Origin: Lentisphaerota bacterium
Lineage (GTDB): Bacteria > Verrucomicrobiota > Kiritimatiellia > PWTM01
Direction: 5' to 3'
Assembly: GCA_016873715.1 (NCBI GenBank)
Contig: VGWF01000017.1
Span: forward strand, 1-47,140
Length of the DNA stretch: 47,140 nucleotides
In this document: positions 8,176 through 18,724 of the stretch, one piece after another
How the letters are laid out: each line of letters opens with the position of its first letter
Numbering within the stretch: position 1 is the first letter of the stretch
The notes under the pieces: generated by a model
Told to the model about the DNA's origin: nothing
What the model saw: only the letters and a program-made list of their open reading frames with translations
Databases searched by the model: none
Position numbers and translations under genes: made by a program

Positions 8176-9177
8176 TCAGTATTCCAGCTTCGACGCCCCG
8201 GTGAGGCGCTTGCGGAAGATCCAGTAGGTCCAGCCCTGGTACAGAAGGACGATCGGAACCATCGTGCAGGCGACGATGGTCATGACCTTCAGCGTGTACG
8301 GGGTCGAGCTGGCGTTGTAGATCGTCAGGCTCCACGCGGGATCCAGCGACGAAATCATCACGTTCGGGTACATCGCGCGGAACGCGGAGACGGTCAGCAC
8401 GACGACGGTCGCCGACGTGAGCGCGAACGCGGCGCCCGGCTTCTTCACGAGGCCGGCGCCGACGAGAGCCCCCGCCGCCACGGCGGGCAGGATGTAGGCG
8501 ATCGCCCCGCCCTTGAAGAGGCCGGTCTGCTTCCACGAGAACACGAGAAAGCACACGGCGACCAGCACGGCCATCGACCACAGCCTCCTTGCCGCCCCCT
8601 CGACGCGCTCGAGAACCGGTCCGCTGACGCGCAGGCGGAGAAAACTGGCGCCGTGCAGCAGGAAGAGCAGGACGAAGGCGAGGCCGGCAACCACCGAGTA
8701 GGGATTGAGCAGTCCGAGGAACGTGCCGGTGTAGGTCTTGGTCTGGTCGATCGGAACGCCCCGGAGCAGGTTGCCGACGGCCACCCCGAAGATCAGGGCG
8801 GGCAGCAGGCTGCCGGTGAAGATGGCCCAGTCCCAGCCCGCGCGCCACGCCGCACCCGGGGCCTTGCTGCGGAACTCGAAGGCGACGCCGCGCAGGATCA
8901 GGCCCAGGAGCACCAGCAGCAGCGCCAGGTAGAACCCGCTGAACATCGTCGCGTACCAGTGCGGAAACGCGGCGAAGATCGCACCGCCGGCGGTCAGCAG
9001 CCACACCTCGTTGCCGTCCCAGACCGGGCCGATCGAGTTGATCACCATGCGCCGTTCGCGGTCGTCGCGTCCGACGAACGGAAGCAGCATGCCGACGCCG
9101 TAATCGAAACCCTCCAGCAGGAAATACCCGCAGAAGAGGATCGTGACCAGGATGAACCACGCCGTGTTGAGTTCCAT
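8176..9177 (-). CDS. cydB: Cytochrome bd ubiquinol oxidase subunit II
   Basis: 333 aa polytopic membrane protein, typical CydB length. It shows the family motifs GFDYGVGMLLPF near residue 23 and DGNEVWLLTAGG near 54, and multiple hydrophobic helices. With CydA it forms the quinol-oxidising terminal oxidase that reduces O2 to water with high affinity. ATG 9177 is chosen because the CydB N-terminus MELNTAWF begins there and GAGGAGAGG precedes it. It starts 10 bp after the cydA stop, so the two are one operon. No cydX-like small ORF is evident in the 47 bp before the next (convergent) gene. Confidence 0.95.
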   Translation of the reverse strand: MELNTAWFILVTILFCGYFLLEGFDYGVGMLLPFVGRDDRERRMVINSIGPVWDGNEVWLLTAGGAIFAAFPHWYATMFSGFYLALLLVLLGLILRGVAFEFRSKAPGAAWRAGWDWAIFTGSLLPALIFGVAVGNLLRGVPIDQTKTYTGTFLGLLNPYSVVAGLAFVLLFLLHGASFLRLRVSGPVLERVEGAARRLWSMAVLVAVCFLVFSWKQTGLFKGGAIAYILPAVAAGALVGAGLVKKPGAAFALTSATVVVLTVSAFRAMYPNVMISSLDPAWSLTIYNASSTPYTLKVMTIVACTMVPIVLLYQGWTYWIFRKRLTGASKLEY

Positions 9178-9187
9178 GATCCTCTCC

Positions 9188-10546
9188 TCAGGCCTCCTGC
9201 TCCTCGATCGCGGCCGGGCCCATGCAGGCGTACTTCCTGAGGAGCCAGACATCCGCGACCATCAGCGCTCCGTACAACAGGGTGAAGGCGATCAGCGAGA
9301 AGAGAACCTCGCCGGCCGTGACCGCGATCGAAAGGCCCTGGTCGACGCGAAGCAGGTCCTGGACGATCCACGGCTGCCGGCCGATCTCGGTCATCATCCA
9401 TCCGGCGCTGTTGCCGATGTAGGGCAGCAGCACGGCCCACACCAGCGCCGGCAGGAGCCAGCGGGGCGGGGCGGCGGCGTTCCTTCGCGACGCCCGCACG
9501 GCAAGAACGGCCAGCAGAAGCAGAAGGAGCCCCGAGCCGACCATCACGCGGAACGACCAGAACGTCACGGTCACCGGGGGAATGTAGTTCCCGGGGCCGT
9601 GTTTCGCCTCCGCTTCCTTCTGCAGCTCCCGGATGCCGCGGATCTCCCCGTCGAGCCGGTTGTAGGCCATCAGGCTCAGCATGCGGGGAATGCGGACCGC
9701 CACCGTGTTCGTCTGCGCCTTCTCATCGATGACGGAGAAGAGGGAGAGCCCGGCCGGGGACTCGGTCTCCCAGAGCGCCTCCGCGGCGGCCATCTTCATC
9801 GGCTGCTGGCGCACCACGCGGCGGCCCTGCTCGTGGCCGACGGCGCTCGTCGCCAGGATGCCGACCAGGGCGTACACCGCGGCGGCCCGGAACGAGCGAC
9901 GGAAGAACTCGAGATCCGCCACCCGCTTCCGCCACAGGTGCCAGGCGCTGACGGCCAGCACGAAGAAGCCGGCCGTCGTGACGCCGGCGAAGAACACGTG
10001 GAGGAACTGGGCCGGAAAATGCGGGTTCGTCACAACGGCAAGGAAATCGGTCATCTCGGCCCGGCCGTTGCGGATGGCGTAGCCGACGGGCTCCTGCATC
10101 CACGAGTTGGCCAGCAGGATCCAGACCGCCGAAACGTTCGATCCGATCGCGACGGCCCACATGCAGGCGGCGTGGGCCTTGCGGGAGAGCTTGTCCCAGC
10201 CGAAGACCCAGATCCCGAGGAACGTGGACTCGAGGAAGAACGCCAGCAGGGCTTCCACCGCCAGCGGTGCGCCGAAGATATCGCCGACGTAGCGCGAGTA
10301 CTCCGACCAGTTCATGCCGAACTGGAACTCCTGCACGATGCCGGTCGCGACGCCCATGGCGAAGTTGATGAGGAAGAGCTTGCCCCAGAACTTGGTCATT
10401 CGCCTGTAGGTCTCGTCCCCGGTGCGGACATACATCGTCTCAAACAGCGCCACGAGGATCGACAGGCCCAAGGTCAACGGGACAAAGAAGAAGTGATAGA
10501 CCGTCGTCACGCCGAACTGCCAGCGCGCCAGCGTCAGTGCATCCAT
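9188..10546 (-). CDS. cydA: Cytochrome bd ubiquinol oxidase subunit I
   Basis: 452 aa. RWQFGVTTVYHFFFVPLTLG (residues 8-27) includes His18, the axial ligand of haem b595; LAVEALLAFFLEST carries the conserved proton-channel glutamates, and GRQPWIVQDLLRV is the conserved post-Q-loop motif. The length fits the short-Q-loop class rather than the roughly 520-aa E. coli type. ATG 10546 has GGAG 6 nt upstream; an in-frame ATG at 10558 is the alternative. A strong promoter lies at 10584-10611, giving a leader of about 30 nt. First gene of cydAB. Confidence 0.95.
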   Translation of the reverse strand: MDALTLARWQFGVTTVYHFFFVPLTLGLSILVALFETMYVRTGDETYRRMTKFWGKLFLINFAMGVATGIVQEFQFGMNWSEYSRYVGDIFGAPLAVEALLAFFLESTFLGIWVFGWDKLSRKAHAACMWAVAIGSNVSAVWILLANSWMQEPVGYAIRNGRAEMTDFLAVVTNPHFPAQFLHVFFAGVTTAGFFVLAVSAWHLWRKRVADLEFFRRSFRAAAVYALVGILATSAVGHEQGRRVVRQQPMKMAAAEALWETESPAGLSLFSVIDEKAQTNTVAVRIPRMLSLMAYNRLDGEIRGIRELQKEAEAKHGPGNYIPPVTVTFWSFRVMVGSGLLLLLLAVLAVRASRRNAAAPPRWLLPALVWAVLLPYIGNSAGWMMTEIGRQPWIVQDLLRVDQGLSIAVTAGEVLFSLIAFTLLYGALMVADVWLLRKYACMGPAAIEEQEA

Positions 10547-10583
10547 GATCGGCTCCATCCCCCGGCCCGGCCGGGGATCGGTC

Positions 10584-10611
10584 ACTATAGGGTCTGAAGT
10601 CCGGATTTCAA
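10584..10611 (-). promoter_or_regulatory. Promoter of cydAB
   Basis: On the minus strand TTGAAA (10611-10606), a 16-nt spacer and TATAGT (10589-10584). The predicted transcription start is about 30 nt before the cydA ATG. Both hexamers are close to the sigma-70-type consensus and stand out in this GC-rich sequence. Confidence 0.7.
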
Positions 10612-10673
10612 GCGAGCGGCCGGCCGACGGGACGCGGGCTGTCCTTCATGCCGCCGATGGCCGGACGCCGTTT

Positions 10674-11423
10674 CTACTTCTTCCGCACCTGGTTCAGCAG
10701 CCACTCATAGACGGCGGGGTTGTCGTACGTGGCCGTCCACGAATCGTGCTGGGCCTCGGGATAGACGGTGAACTCGACCGTGCCGCCGGCCTTCCGGAGG
10801 GCGTCGACCATCTTCTCGGACTCGACCAGGGGAACGACCGGGTCCCTGGCCCCGTGGAAGACCCAGGCCGGGACCTTCCGCATGGCGCCGACGGTGAACC
10901 ACCGGCCTCCGCCGCAGATCGGGATGACGGCGGCGAAGCGGTCCGGGTTCTCGCTGACCAGCCGCCAGGTGCCGTAGCCGCCCATGCTCAACCCGGTGCA
11001 GTAGACGCGGTCGGGGTCGATCCGGTGCTTCGCCTGCACCTCGTCCAGCAGCGCGACGAGGGTCAGGCACTGCCTCGTGCTCTCCCACCAGTCGTTGCTG
11101 GGGCACTGCGGGGCGACGACGACGAACGGGAGGTTGGTGCCGGACGCGATGCGCTTGAGGGGCCCGTGCTTCTTCACGATCTCCAGGTTGGTCCCGCGCT
11201 CTCCGGCTCCATGGAGGAAGAGCATCAGCGGCCAGCGCCGGCCCGGGTCGGCGGCGTACCCGTCGGGGAGCGAAAGCCAGTAGTTGCAGGACACGGACTC
11301 CGTCCGCGCCGCCTGGAAACTCGCGGTCCTCACGGGCGCGGCGTCCTCCGCGCGGACATCGACCGAGACCAGTCCCGCCGCAAGGGCGGCGGCAACGACA
11401 CCTCGGCTCCGGACTGCATGCAT
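10674..11423 (-). CDS. Secreted alpha/beta-hydrolase, esterase/prolyl-oligopeptidase-like
   Basis: 249 aa. A signal peptide (about MHAVRSRGVVAAALAAGLVS) is followed by an alpha/beta-hydrolase core: LMLFLHGAGERG holds the oxyanion HG motif, GLSMGGYG is the nucleophile elbow with Ser, HGARDPVVP supplies the acid Asp, and PEAQHDSW the His. This layout matches the secreted phospholipase/carboxylesterase or PHB-depolymerase-like enzymes often found beside polysaccharide-degrading genes; the ester substrate is unknown. ATG 11423 has GGGGAG about 7 nt upstream. It stands 71 bp after the TPR-deacetylase gene on the same strand and may share its transcript. Confidence 0.8.
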   Translation of the reverse strand: MHAVRSRGVVAAALAAGLVSVDVRAEDAAPVRTASFQAARTESVSCNYWLSLPDGYAADPGRRWPLMLFLHGAGERGTNLEIVKKHGPLKRIASGTNLPFVVVAPQCPSNDWWESTRQCLTLVALLDEVQAKHRIDPDRVYCTGLSMGGYGTWRLVSENPDRFAAVIPICGGGRWFTVGAMRKVPAWVFHGARDPVVPLVESEKMVDALRKAGGTVEFTVYPEAQHDSWTATYDNPAVYEWLLNQVRKK

Positions 11424-11494
11424 GTCGGATCTCCCCGGTTCATGAACCGGACGATAGGCCGTTCCCGGACGCGGGATCAAGCCGGGGCCGGGGT

Positions 11495-14026
11495 TCAGTA
11501 CGGGCGGACCGTCTCGCGGCGGAGGTCGTCTCCCGCCGACGCGCCGTCATCGGCGGCCCCGCCCGATCGGCGCGGAAGAGGGCGCAGGATCTCGGTGTCC
11601 GTCACGGCCGGCGGTTTCGTTGCCGGGGCCGGCGTGGGCGCGACGCCGGGCTGTTCCGGCGTCTTCGGAGGTGCGGCCGGATCCGGCGGGGGATCCGCCT
11701 TTTCCGCGGATGTCCGCTTCCAGAACGGCCAGCGGAAGAGGGAGCCGCCGAGCATGCGCCGGACCTTGGCCTTGAGCGGATCGAGCTTCTCGGCCGGGTA
11801 CCCGTCCCGTTCGAGCAGGGCGAGCATGGCGTTCGCCAGGTAGGGCTTGTCGGCGGTGGCCGCCATCTCGGCGCGCGTGGCCCGCGCGAGGAAGACCGGG
11901 TGCGCCGAGAGAAGCCTCACGACGAGATTCGATCCGCGTTCGTTGCGGTAGGGCTCGGTCCGCTGGAAGAGCAGCGGGTTGCTGCCCTTCACGGCATGGC
12001 CGAAGTGCGACTGGATGAAGCCGACCTTGTAGTACTTCGCGGCGATCTCGAGGTTGATGCCGGGGGCGTTGGTCATGTTGCTGTGGGAGAGCTGCCCGAT
12101 GTCGCCGAACGGATAGGCGAACACATCGGCCTCGACCGGGCGTTTCAGCTCGGCGACGATGGCGTCCCGGCTGCCGCCGTACTCGCGGGTCAGGCGGGCG
12201 CGGTACTCCTCCTCCGTCTCCTGGCGGCCGGCCTCGGGACGCCAGAGGCGGTTGGCGAGCGGATGAACCACGTACCCGTTCTGGACGGCCGGGCGAGGAT
12301 CGTGGCCGTCGTAGGCGTGGCTGCTGAAGTGCCAGGTGCTGTTGTTCTGGGACGCGCGGAGGTCGTTCCACCCGGCGATGAACGGATGGTCCTGGTTCAC
12401 GTAGCCGACGGGGACGTGCATGGTCATCGGGACCTTCAGTTCCCGGCTCAGCGGGGTGCCGAGGGTCATGGCGTCGCGGCGGGCATCGTCCCACGTGATG
12501 CAGGCGACCCGCATCGGGACGTGCCGGGACAGGTCCTCCGGGGGCTCGGACACGCTGAGGGCGGCGGGGAGGTCGTGGGCGGAGACGAACCGGTAGCCCG
12601 CGGCTTTGAGCGCGTTGACCTGCTCGCGAAGGATGCCGACGGAAGGAAGGTCGGTCCAGTCGCTCTCGCCGAGCCCATGGTAGAGCAGGACAGCGACGGC
12701 CCCGGCCGCCCCGGCCCGCTCCAGATTGTCCAGCGCCTCGAACGCGGCCGCGTGGTGGCCGACGGCCGCCTCCTTGCGCGCCTCGAGGTACCAGAGGTAC
12801 GGGTCGTTCGGTTCGAACTGGCGCACCCGGTCGAGCCAGCGGCCCGCCTCTCCGTAGCGCCCCGACGCGACGCACACCTCGAACATGCCGCGGCAGGCGC
12901 GGATGTTCTGCGGATTGTACTCGGCCATCGCCTTCTCGAAGGTCTCCCGGGCCTCGTTCCACCGCGCGCTTTCGATGTACAGCTCGCCGAGCAGCAGGCG
13001 CACGTCGACGTCGTAGGGCTGCGCGCCGAGGTAGTCCCTGACCACGAGGATCGCCTCTTCGATGGAGTACCGGTCGGGATGGATCTCGTGAAGCCCCGAG
13101 ACGAGATCCGAGGCCCGGAAGGCGGCACGGGCCTTCTTCTTGGGATCCTTCTCGACCGTGAGGACGCGCTTCACGTACCCGAGGGCCTCCTCCTTGCGAC
13201 CTCCGCTTTCCGCGAGGTCGGCCAGCGTGTAGAGCGCGAGCAGGTTGTTCGGATAGCGTTCGAGATAGGCGACGGCATCGCGGATCGCCTCGGGGCTGCC
13301 GGAGGCATAGGCGCGCGAGGCGATCTCGCGAAGCTCGGCGTCCTCGTCGCCGGGGCGGTCGCGCCGGACCTGCGCCCACAGGGTGGCGGCCTCGGTGTAC
13401 TCGCGGTTGGCGAAGAGCGCCGCGGCCAGTTCGCGGCGGAGATCGGCGCGATCGGGATGCCGGGCGACCAGCGTCCGCATCGTGGCGGCGGCCTCCTCGA
13501 TATGGCCGAGCCATCGATGGATGCGCGTTCTCTGGAATTGGACCTCGGCGCTGTCCGGCACAAGCTTCAGCGCGCGATCGAAGGCCGCGAGGGCCTCCGG
13601 CAGCTCGTTCCGCGCGGCCCTCACCTCGCCCAGCCAGATGTGGGGCTCGGGGTGATCGCCCGCCGCGACCCCGTACCGGGTCCACACGGCGATCGTCTCG
13701 TCCGTCCGTCCCGCCTTCCAATGGATGAGCCCCAGCACCTCCCAGAGCCGCGACATGTCCGGCATCTGCAGGATGGCCTCCTCCAGCCGGGCCACGGCGG
13801 CCGCCCGATTGCCGGCGGCGTCGAGGGCAATCGCGTCCCGGACGGCGGCCGGGTCGCCGGGCGTGGCCGCCAGGTCGTGGGCCATCGGCACGTCGGAGAT
13901 GATCGGCGTCTCGTTCCTCTCCGGCGCCTCGCGGTAGGCATCGTAGGCCGGCGCGCCGGTCGCGGCCCAGAGGGCGACCGTCAGCGGCACGATCCAGGCC
14001 GGCCGGTTCCTGATACGAACGCTCAT
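11495..14026 (-). CDS. TPR protein with PgaB-like polysaccharide deacetylase domain
   Basis: 843 aa. A signal peptide or N-terminal anchor (about 8-30) precedes a tetratricopeptide array, roughly residues 60-440, with repeats such as ALAAFDRALKLVPDSAEVQF. A NodB-type deacetylase domain follows at about 445-725: VLLYHGLGES, the metal-binding ITWDDARRDA and the HxxH-like HFSSHAYDGHD. It resembles PgaB/IcaB enzymes that N-deacetylate poly-beta-1,6-GlcNAc; TPR plus deacetylase also recalls HmsH/PgaA-PgaB export systems. The tail from about 760 is Pro/Ala-rich. No pgaC-type synthase is in the window, so the polymer is unknown. ATG 14026 has GGAGGGG upstream. Confidence 0.8.
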   Translation of the reverse strand: MSVRIRNRPAWIVPLTVALWAATGAPAYDAYREAPERNETPIISDVPMAHDLAATPGDPAAVRDAIALDAAGNRAAAVARLEEAILQMPDMSRLWEVLGLIHWKAGRTDETIAVWTRYGVAAGDHPEPHIWLGEVRAARNELPEALAAFDRALKLVPDSAEVQFQRTRIHRWLGHIEEAAATMRTLVARHPDRADLRRELAAALFANREYTEAATLWAQVRRDRPGDEDAELREIASRAYASGSPEAIRDAVAYLERYPNNLLALYTLADLAESGGRKEEALGYVKRVLTVEKDPKKKARAAFRASDLVSGLHEIHPDRYSIEEAILVVRDYLGAQPYDVDVRLLLGELYIESARWNEARETFEKAMAEYNPQNIRACRGMFEVCVASGRYGEAGRWLDRVRQFEPNDPYLWYLEARKEAAVGHHAAAFEALDNLERAGAAGAVAVLLYHGLGESDWTDLPSVGILREQVNALKAAGYRFVSAHDLPAALSVSEPPEDLSRHVPMRVACITWDDARRDAMTLGTPLSRELKVPMTMHVPVGYVNQDHPFIAGWNDLRASQNNSTWHFSSHAYDGHDPRPAVQNGYVVHPLANRLWRPEAGRQETEEEYRARLTREYGGSRDAIVAELKRPVEADVFAYPFGDIGQLSHSNMTNAPGINLEIAAKYYKVGFIQSHFGHAVKGSNPLLFQRTEPYRNERGSNLVVRLLSAHPVFLARATRAEMAATADKPYLANAMLALLERDGYPAEKLDPLKAKVRRMLGGSLFRWPFWKRTSAEKADPPPDPAAPPKTPEQPGVAPTPAPATKPPAVTDTEILRPLPRRSGGAADDGASAGDDLRRETVRPY

Positions 14027-14069
14027 GTCGTCCCCTCCCCGCATCCGCGGGCTTCCGCGCCGTGGCGCG

Positions 14070-15755
14070 TCACACGTAGCGGAAGCTACTCCTGCCGACG
14101 AATTCCCGCAAGATCGAGGTCGGCGGCACGTGGCCGTAGGGAAGCGTCAGGAAGCTGTCGAGGAACAACATGAGCCGTCTCGCCTCGGCGTACTGGGCGT
14201 GGTACGGCTTCACTTCCTTCAGCAGGGGCTCGGCGAGCGGCTTGAGAACGGCCAGTTCGTAGTCCAGCGCCGAGTTGAAGGCGGCCTCGGCCTCGTTCTG
14301 GTACGGGAAGATCCACCGTTTTTCGCCGCGGCGCACGCTGGGCCACATCCCGAGGGTCTTCAGCGCGTTGTGTCCCCGGAACTGGTGGTCGCGGACGAGC
14401 CGCCGCAGCAGGCGGTTGTCCGTCGTGGCGATCCGGTTGTGATCGTCGAGGTTGAGCTGCGTCAGCGCGCTGACGTAGATGCGGAAGCCGTGCGCGGCCG
14501 GGAGCCCCTCGCCCAGTCTCGGGTTGAGGCAATGGATGCCCTCCACGATCACCATCTGGTCCGCGCCGATCCGGAGCGTCCGCCCGCGGAACTCGCGGCG
14601 GCCCTCGGCGAAGTTGAAGGAGGGAAGCTCGACCTCCTCCCCCGCGTCGAGCCGCGCGAGGTGCTCGTTGAACAGGGCGAGGTCGACCGTTTCGAGATGC
14701 TCGAAATCGTGTTCGCCGGCCTCGTCCTTCGGCGTGCGGTGGCGGTCCACGAAGTAGTCGTCCACCGAGATGGCGACCGGCCGCAGGCCGTTGACGCGGA
14801 GCTGCACCGAGAGCCGCTTGGCGAAGGTGGTCTTGCCCGACGAGGACGGCCCGGCGATGAAGATCCACCGGGCGCCGGGCTGGCGCTCGAGAAGCCGGTC
14901 CGCCAGGCGCGCGATCGTCTTCTCGTGGAGGGCCTCGGCGATGCGGACGATCTCGTCGGCCTGGCGCTCGGCCACCAGGCGGTTCAGGTCGCCCACCGTG
15001 CGGAGCCCGAGGATGCGGCCCCATTCCTTGTGCTCGGCGAAGATGCGGAACAGGAAGGGCTGCGGATCGAACGGCGCGATCGCGGGCGCGCGGTCGCGCT
15101 CGGGGAACTGGAGGACGAAGCCCGGCGCGTGGGGGATGAGGTCGAAGTGCCCGAGGGCGCCCGTGCGGTCGGCCAGCACGCCGTGGGCGAGGTCCGTGAA
15201 CCCGGCGCAGTCGTACACGACGACCTTCGGCGGGTTCCGGAAGCGCAGCAGGTCGTACTTGTCCTGCTGGCCCGCCTCCTCGAATCGCTTCAGCGCCTCG
15301 GCGAAGGCGATCTTGCGTCGTTCGATCGGGAGGTTTCGCGCCGCCAGGTCGCGCATCCGGTCCCGGATGCGCGCGAGGGCGCCGTCGGCCAGGCCCGCGC
15401 CGCCGGCGGCGAAGCTGCAGTAGAAGCCGTGACCGAGGGAGTGCTCGACGGCGAACCGGGCGCCCGGGTGGAGCTCGCGGACGGCCATGGCAAGCAGGAA
15501 GGCGACCGAGTTGCGGTAGATCCGCCATCCGCGCCCGTCGCACATGGTCAGCAGCGTGACGTCGCTGTCGATCTCGATCGGGTACGACAGCGTCACCACC
15601 TCGTTGTTGACCAGCGCCCCGAGCCAGGCCAGCCCGTTCGGGGGCTGAACCCGTTCGCAGAGTTCGCGGACCGGCGTTCCGAACGGCACGGCGAACGGCT
15701 CCCCGCCCTGCATGCGGACCTGGATCCCGCGGGAAGGCTCGTGGCTCATGTCCAT
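14070..15755 (-). CDS. Nucleoside (uridine-type) kinase with TGS and ThrRS-like SAD domains
   Basis: 561 aa. Residues 1-65 look like a TGS domain. The segment HSLGHGFYCSF has the HxxxH of the threonyl-tRNA synthetase second additional domain. A P-loop kinase domain follows from about 290 (IAGPSSSGKTTFAKRLS), with SVDDYFVDRHRTPKDEAGEH as in uridine kinases. This three-part architecture is that of the widespread TGS-containing nucleoside kinases, which phosphorylate uridine-like nucleosides. ATG 15755 (AAGGA upstream) or ATG 15749 could be the start. It lies 31 bp after the prepilin-like gene, same strand. Confidence 0.82.
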   Translation of the reverse strand: MDMSHEPSRGIQVRMQGGEPFAVPFGTPVRELCERVQPPNGLAWLGALVNNEVVTLSYPIEIDSDVTLLTMCDGRGWRIYRNSVAFLLAMAVRELHPGARFAVEHSLGHGFYCSFAAGGAGLADGALARIRDRMRDLAARNLPIERRKIAFAEALKRFEEAGQQDKYDLLRFRNPPKVVVYDCAGFTDLAHGVLADRTGALGHFDLIPHAPGFVLQFPERDRAPAIAPFDPQPFLFRIFAEHKEWGRILGLRTVGDLNRLVAERQADEIVRIAEALHEKTIARLADRLLERQPGARWIFIAGPSSSGKTTFAKRLSVQLRVNGLRPVAISVDDYFVDRHRTPKDEAGEHDFEHLETVDLALFNEHLARLDAGEEVELPSFNFAEGRREFRGRTLRIGADQMVIVEGIHCLNPRLGEGLPAAHGFRIYVSALTQLNLDDHNRIATTDNRLLRRLVRDHQFRGHNALKTLGMWPSVRRGEKRWIFPYQNEAEAAFNSALDYELAVLKPLAEPLLKEVKPYHAQYAEARRLMLFLDSFLTLPYGHVPPTSILREFVGRSSFRYV

Positions 15756-15786
15756 CGGTTCCTTGTCGTCCAACCCCGGCGCGGGA

Positions 15787-16470
15787 TCAGCGGATCCCGA
15801 GCGTATCCTGGATCTGCCGGCCCTGGGGGATGTAGGTCCGGTTCCATTTCTTGTCCCAGACCATGGCCAGGTCCACTCGGTCGGCATGCCCGTCGCAATA
15901 GCTCATGCCGATCGCCTTCCGGTGCCGGTCGATGCACCAAATGCTGCTGCCGCTGCTTCCGCCGGCCAGGTTCGGGGGCCAGGCCACCGCCGTGACCGGG
16001 GCCGTGATGTGCTTGCATCCGTCCATGAAGGCCGGCGTGGTGGAATCCGGCTGCGACATGGTGGTGAAGTCGCTCGCCGTGGGTTTCTCGGCGGCCAGGT
16101 GGTAGTTGATGGCGATGCTGCCGATCCACCCTCCGGGATTCACGGTCCATGCGCGGTCCACCTTGCCGTCGCCCGGGTTCTCCCGGGTCGCGTTGGGGCA
16201 CAGCCGCGCCTCCGCCCGAGGGCCGAGATTCAAGAAACGGTCGAGCGCCACCATCCAGTTGTTCGTGCTCACGGTGCGGTTCCGGTTCACCGCCGCATAC
16301 TGGCTCAGCGCCTTGGCGTGCTGCCCGACGTTGTTGATGCAGTGAAGGTCCCGCGACCGGGCCATCGCCCCGCTCAGCGCCGGAAGCAGGATGCCGATCA
16401 GGATGCCGATGATCGCCACGACCACCAGCAACTCGACCAGGGTGAATCCGCGGCGGGATCGGAGTTTCAT
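15787..16470 (-). CDS. Prepilin-like (type II pseudopilin) protein with H-X9-DG motif
   Basis: 227 aa. The N-terminus SRRGFTLVELLVVVAIIGIL is a textbook type IV prepilin cleavage/methylation signal (cut after Gly, methylation of Phe), followed by one hydrophobic helix. Near the C-terminus His and Asp-Gly are separated by exactly nine residues (HRKAIGMSYCDG), the H-X9-DG signature of a family greatly expanded in Planctomycetes, Lentisphaerae and Verrucomicrobia. Individual functions in that family are unknown; a role in a type II secretion-like pseudopilus is the usual guess. ATG 16470 has GGGAG 10 nt upstream. No pilus assembly gene is nearby. Confidence 0.85.
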   Translation of the reverse strand: MKLRSRRGFTLVELLVVVAIIGILIGILLPALSGAMARSRDLHCINNVGQHAKALSQYAAVNRNRTVSTNNWMVALDRFLNLGPRAEARLCPNATRENPGDGKVDRAWTVNPGGWIGSIAINYHLAAEKPTASDFTTMSQPDSTTPAFMDGCKHITAPVTAVAWPPNLAGGSSGSSIWCIDRHRKAIGMSYCDGHADRVDLAMVWDKKWNRTYIPQGRQIQDTLGIR

Positions 16471-16559
16471 GTGTGTTGGTCTCCCGGCGCAGCCGTTTCG
16501 CGCCCGCATCATCCTACCACCGGCCCGCGGGTGCGTCCACGGCGCAGTATCCGCAAGGC

Positions 16560-16777
16560 CGGGCCGACGCCTCCTCCTTGCCGCAGGAGTCCCGGCCAGC
16601 CGGCGGAGCGCGGAGTCGCGGGTGGCCGCCGGGAGCCCTTGCGGTTGCGGGAGTGCGGCGCCTTTGCCTTGATTCGAGAATCGTTTGGCTGGGCCCTCCC
16701 CTTCTCGGCGATGGAAGGGGAATCCTAGAGTCGGGGCGCCTCTGCAGTTCATGGAGCTGATCCTGCGGGCGCCTCCC
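16560..16777 (+). repeat. Degenerate dispersed repeat, copy 1
   Basis: Aligns by eye with the reverse complement of 24491-24900, but lacks two internal blocks of about 105 and 85 nt. One end (GGGCCGACGCCTCCTCCTTG) matches 15 of 20 positions with the corresponding terminal repeat of the better copy. The core contains a hairpin (CTCCCCTTC / GGAAGGGGA). Both copies can be read as ...SFGW.LPF.AMEGES followed by a stop, which may only reflect shared ancestry. Confidence 0.6.
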
Positions 16778-16822
16778 GGAGTCCGGGGGGCCGCCGGGGG
16801 CGTTTCGCCGCTCCGAATCCGC

Positions 16823-16850
16823 TTGAATCCGGCCGGAATCCGGGGATACT
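16823..16850 (+). promoter_or_regulatory. Promoter of thrS
   Basis: TTGAAT (16823-16828), a 16-nt spacer and GATACT (16845-16850). The predicted start lies about 60 nt before the thrS ATG. It has the same spacing as the cydAB and tRNA-Gln promoters. Confidence 0.6.
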
Positions 16851-16919
16851 GCCGATTCCCGGCCGGAATCCGGCGCCCGCGCATTCGTCCGCGCCCGGCG
16901 ATCGGAGGCTGGAAACCTG

Positions 16920-18674
<1,755 letters not shown>

Positions 18675-18709
18675 ACCCGGGGGACTTCCCACCGAACCCC
18701 CCGCAACGC

Positions 18710-18724
18710 AGGAGGACCGCCATC
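18710..18724 (+). promoter_or_regulatory. Shine-Dalgarno and ATC start that set the infC N-terminus
   Basis: AGGAGG (18710-18715), 6 nt, then ATC at 18722-18724. This is the strongest ribosome site near the gene and falls exactly where IF-3 homology starts. Selection against a non-AUG start is the job of IF-3 itself, so the arrangement implies autoregulation (known for E. coli infC, inferred here). Confidence 0.8.

Larger units (their letters stand above)
16471..16919. other. 449-bp intergenic region: degenerate repeat plus thrS promoter
   Basis: No convincing gene. Bases about 16560-16777 are a degenerate inverted-orientation copy of the repeat at 24491-24900; shared blocks include the stretch around CTTGATTC...CGGCGATGGAAGGGGAATCCT and TTCATG...CTGATC.TGCGGGCGCCT. 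The sequence GGCCGGAATCCGG occurs twice (16831-16843 and 16861-16873). The thrS promoter lies at 16823-16850. I see no T-box-type specifier or antiterminator structure. Confidence 0.6.

Noticed and set aside
5413-9240. Very long antisense or overlapping frames (1275 aa plus strand, 1231 aa minus strand)
   Set aside because: They cross several well-recognised genes, are Arg/Pro/Ala-rich and show no domain; high G+C removes stop codons in shadow frames.
16471-16919. T-box or other riboswitch before thrS
   Set aside because: No specifier, T-box sequence or antiterminator pairing was found; the region is filled by a degenerate repeat and a promoter.
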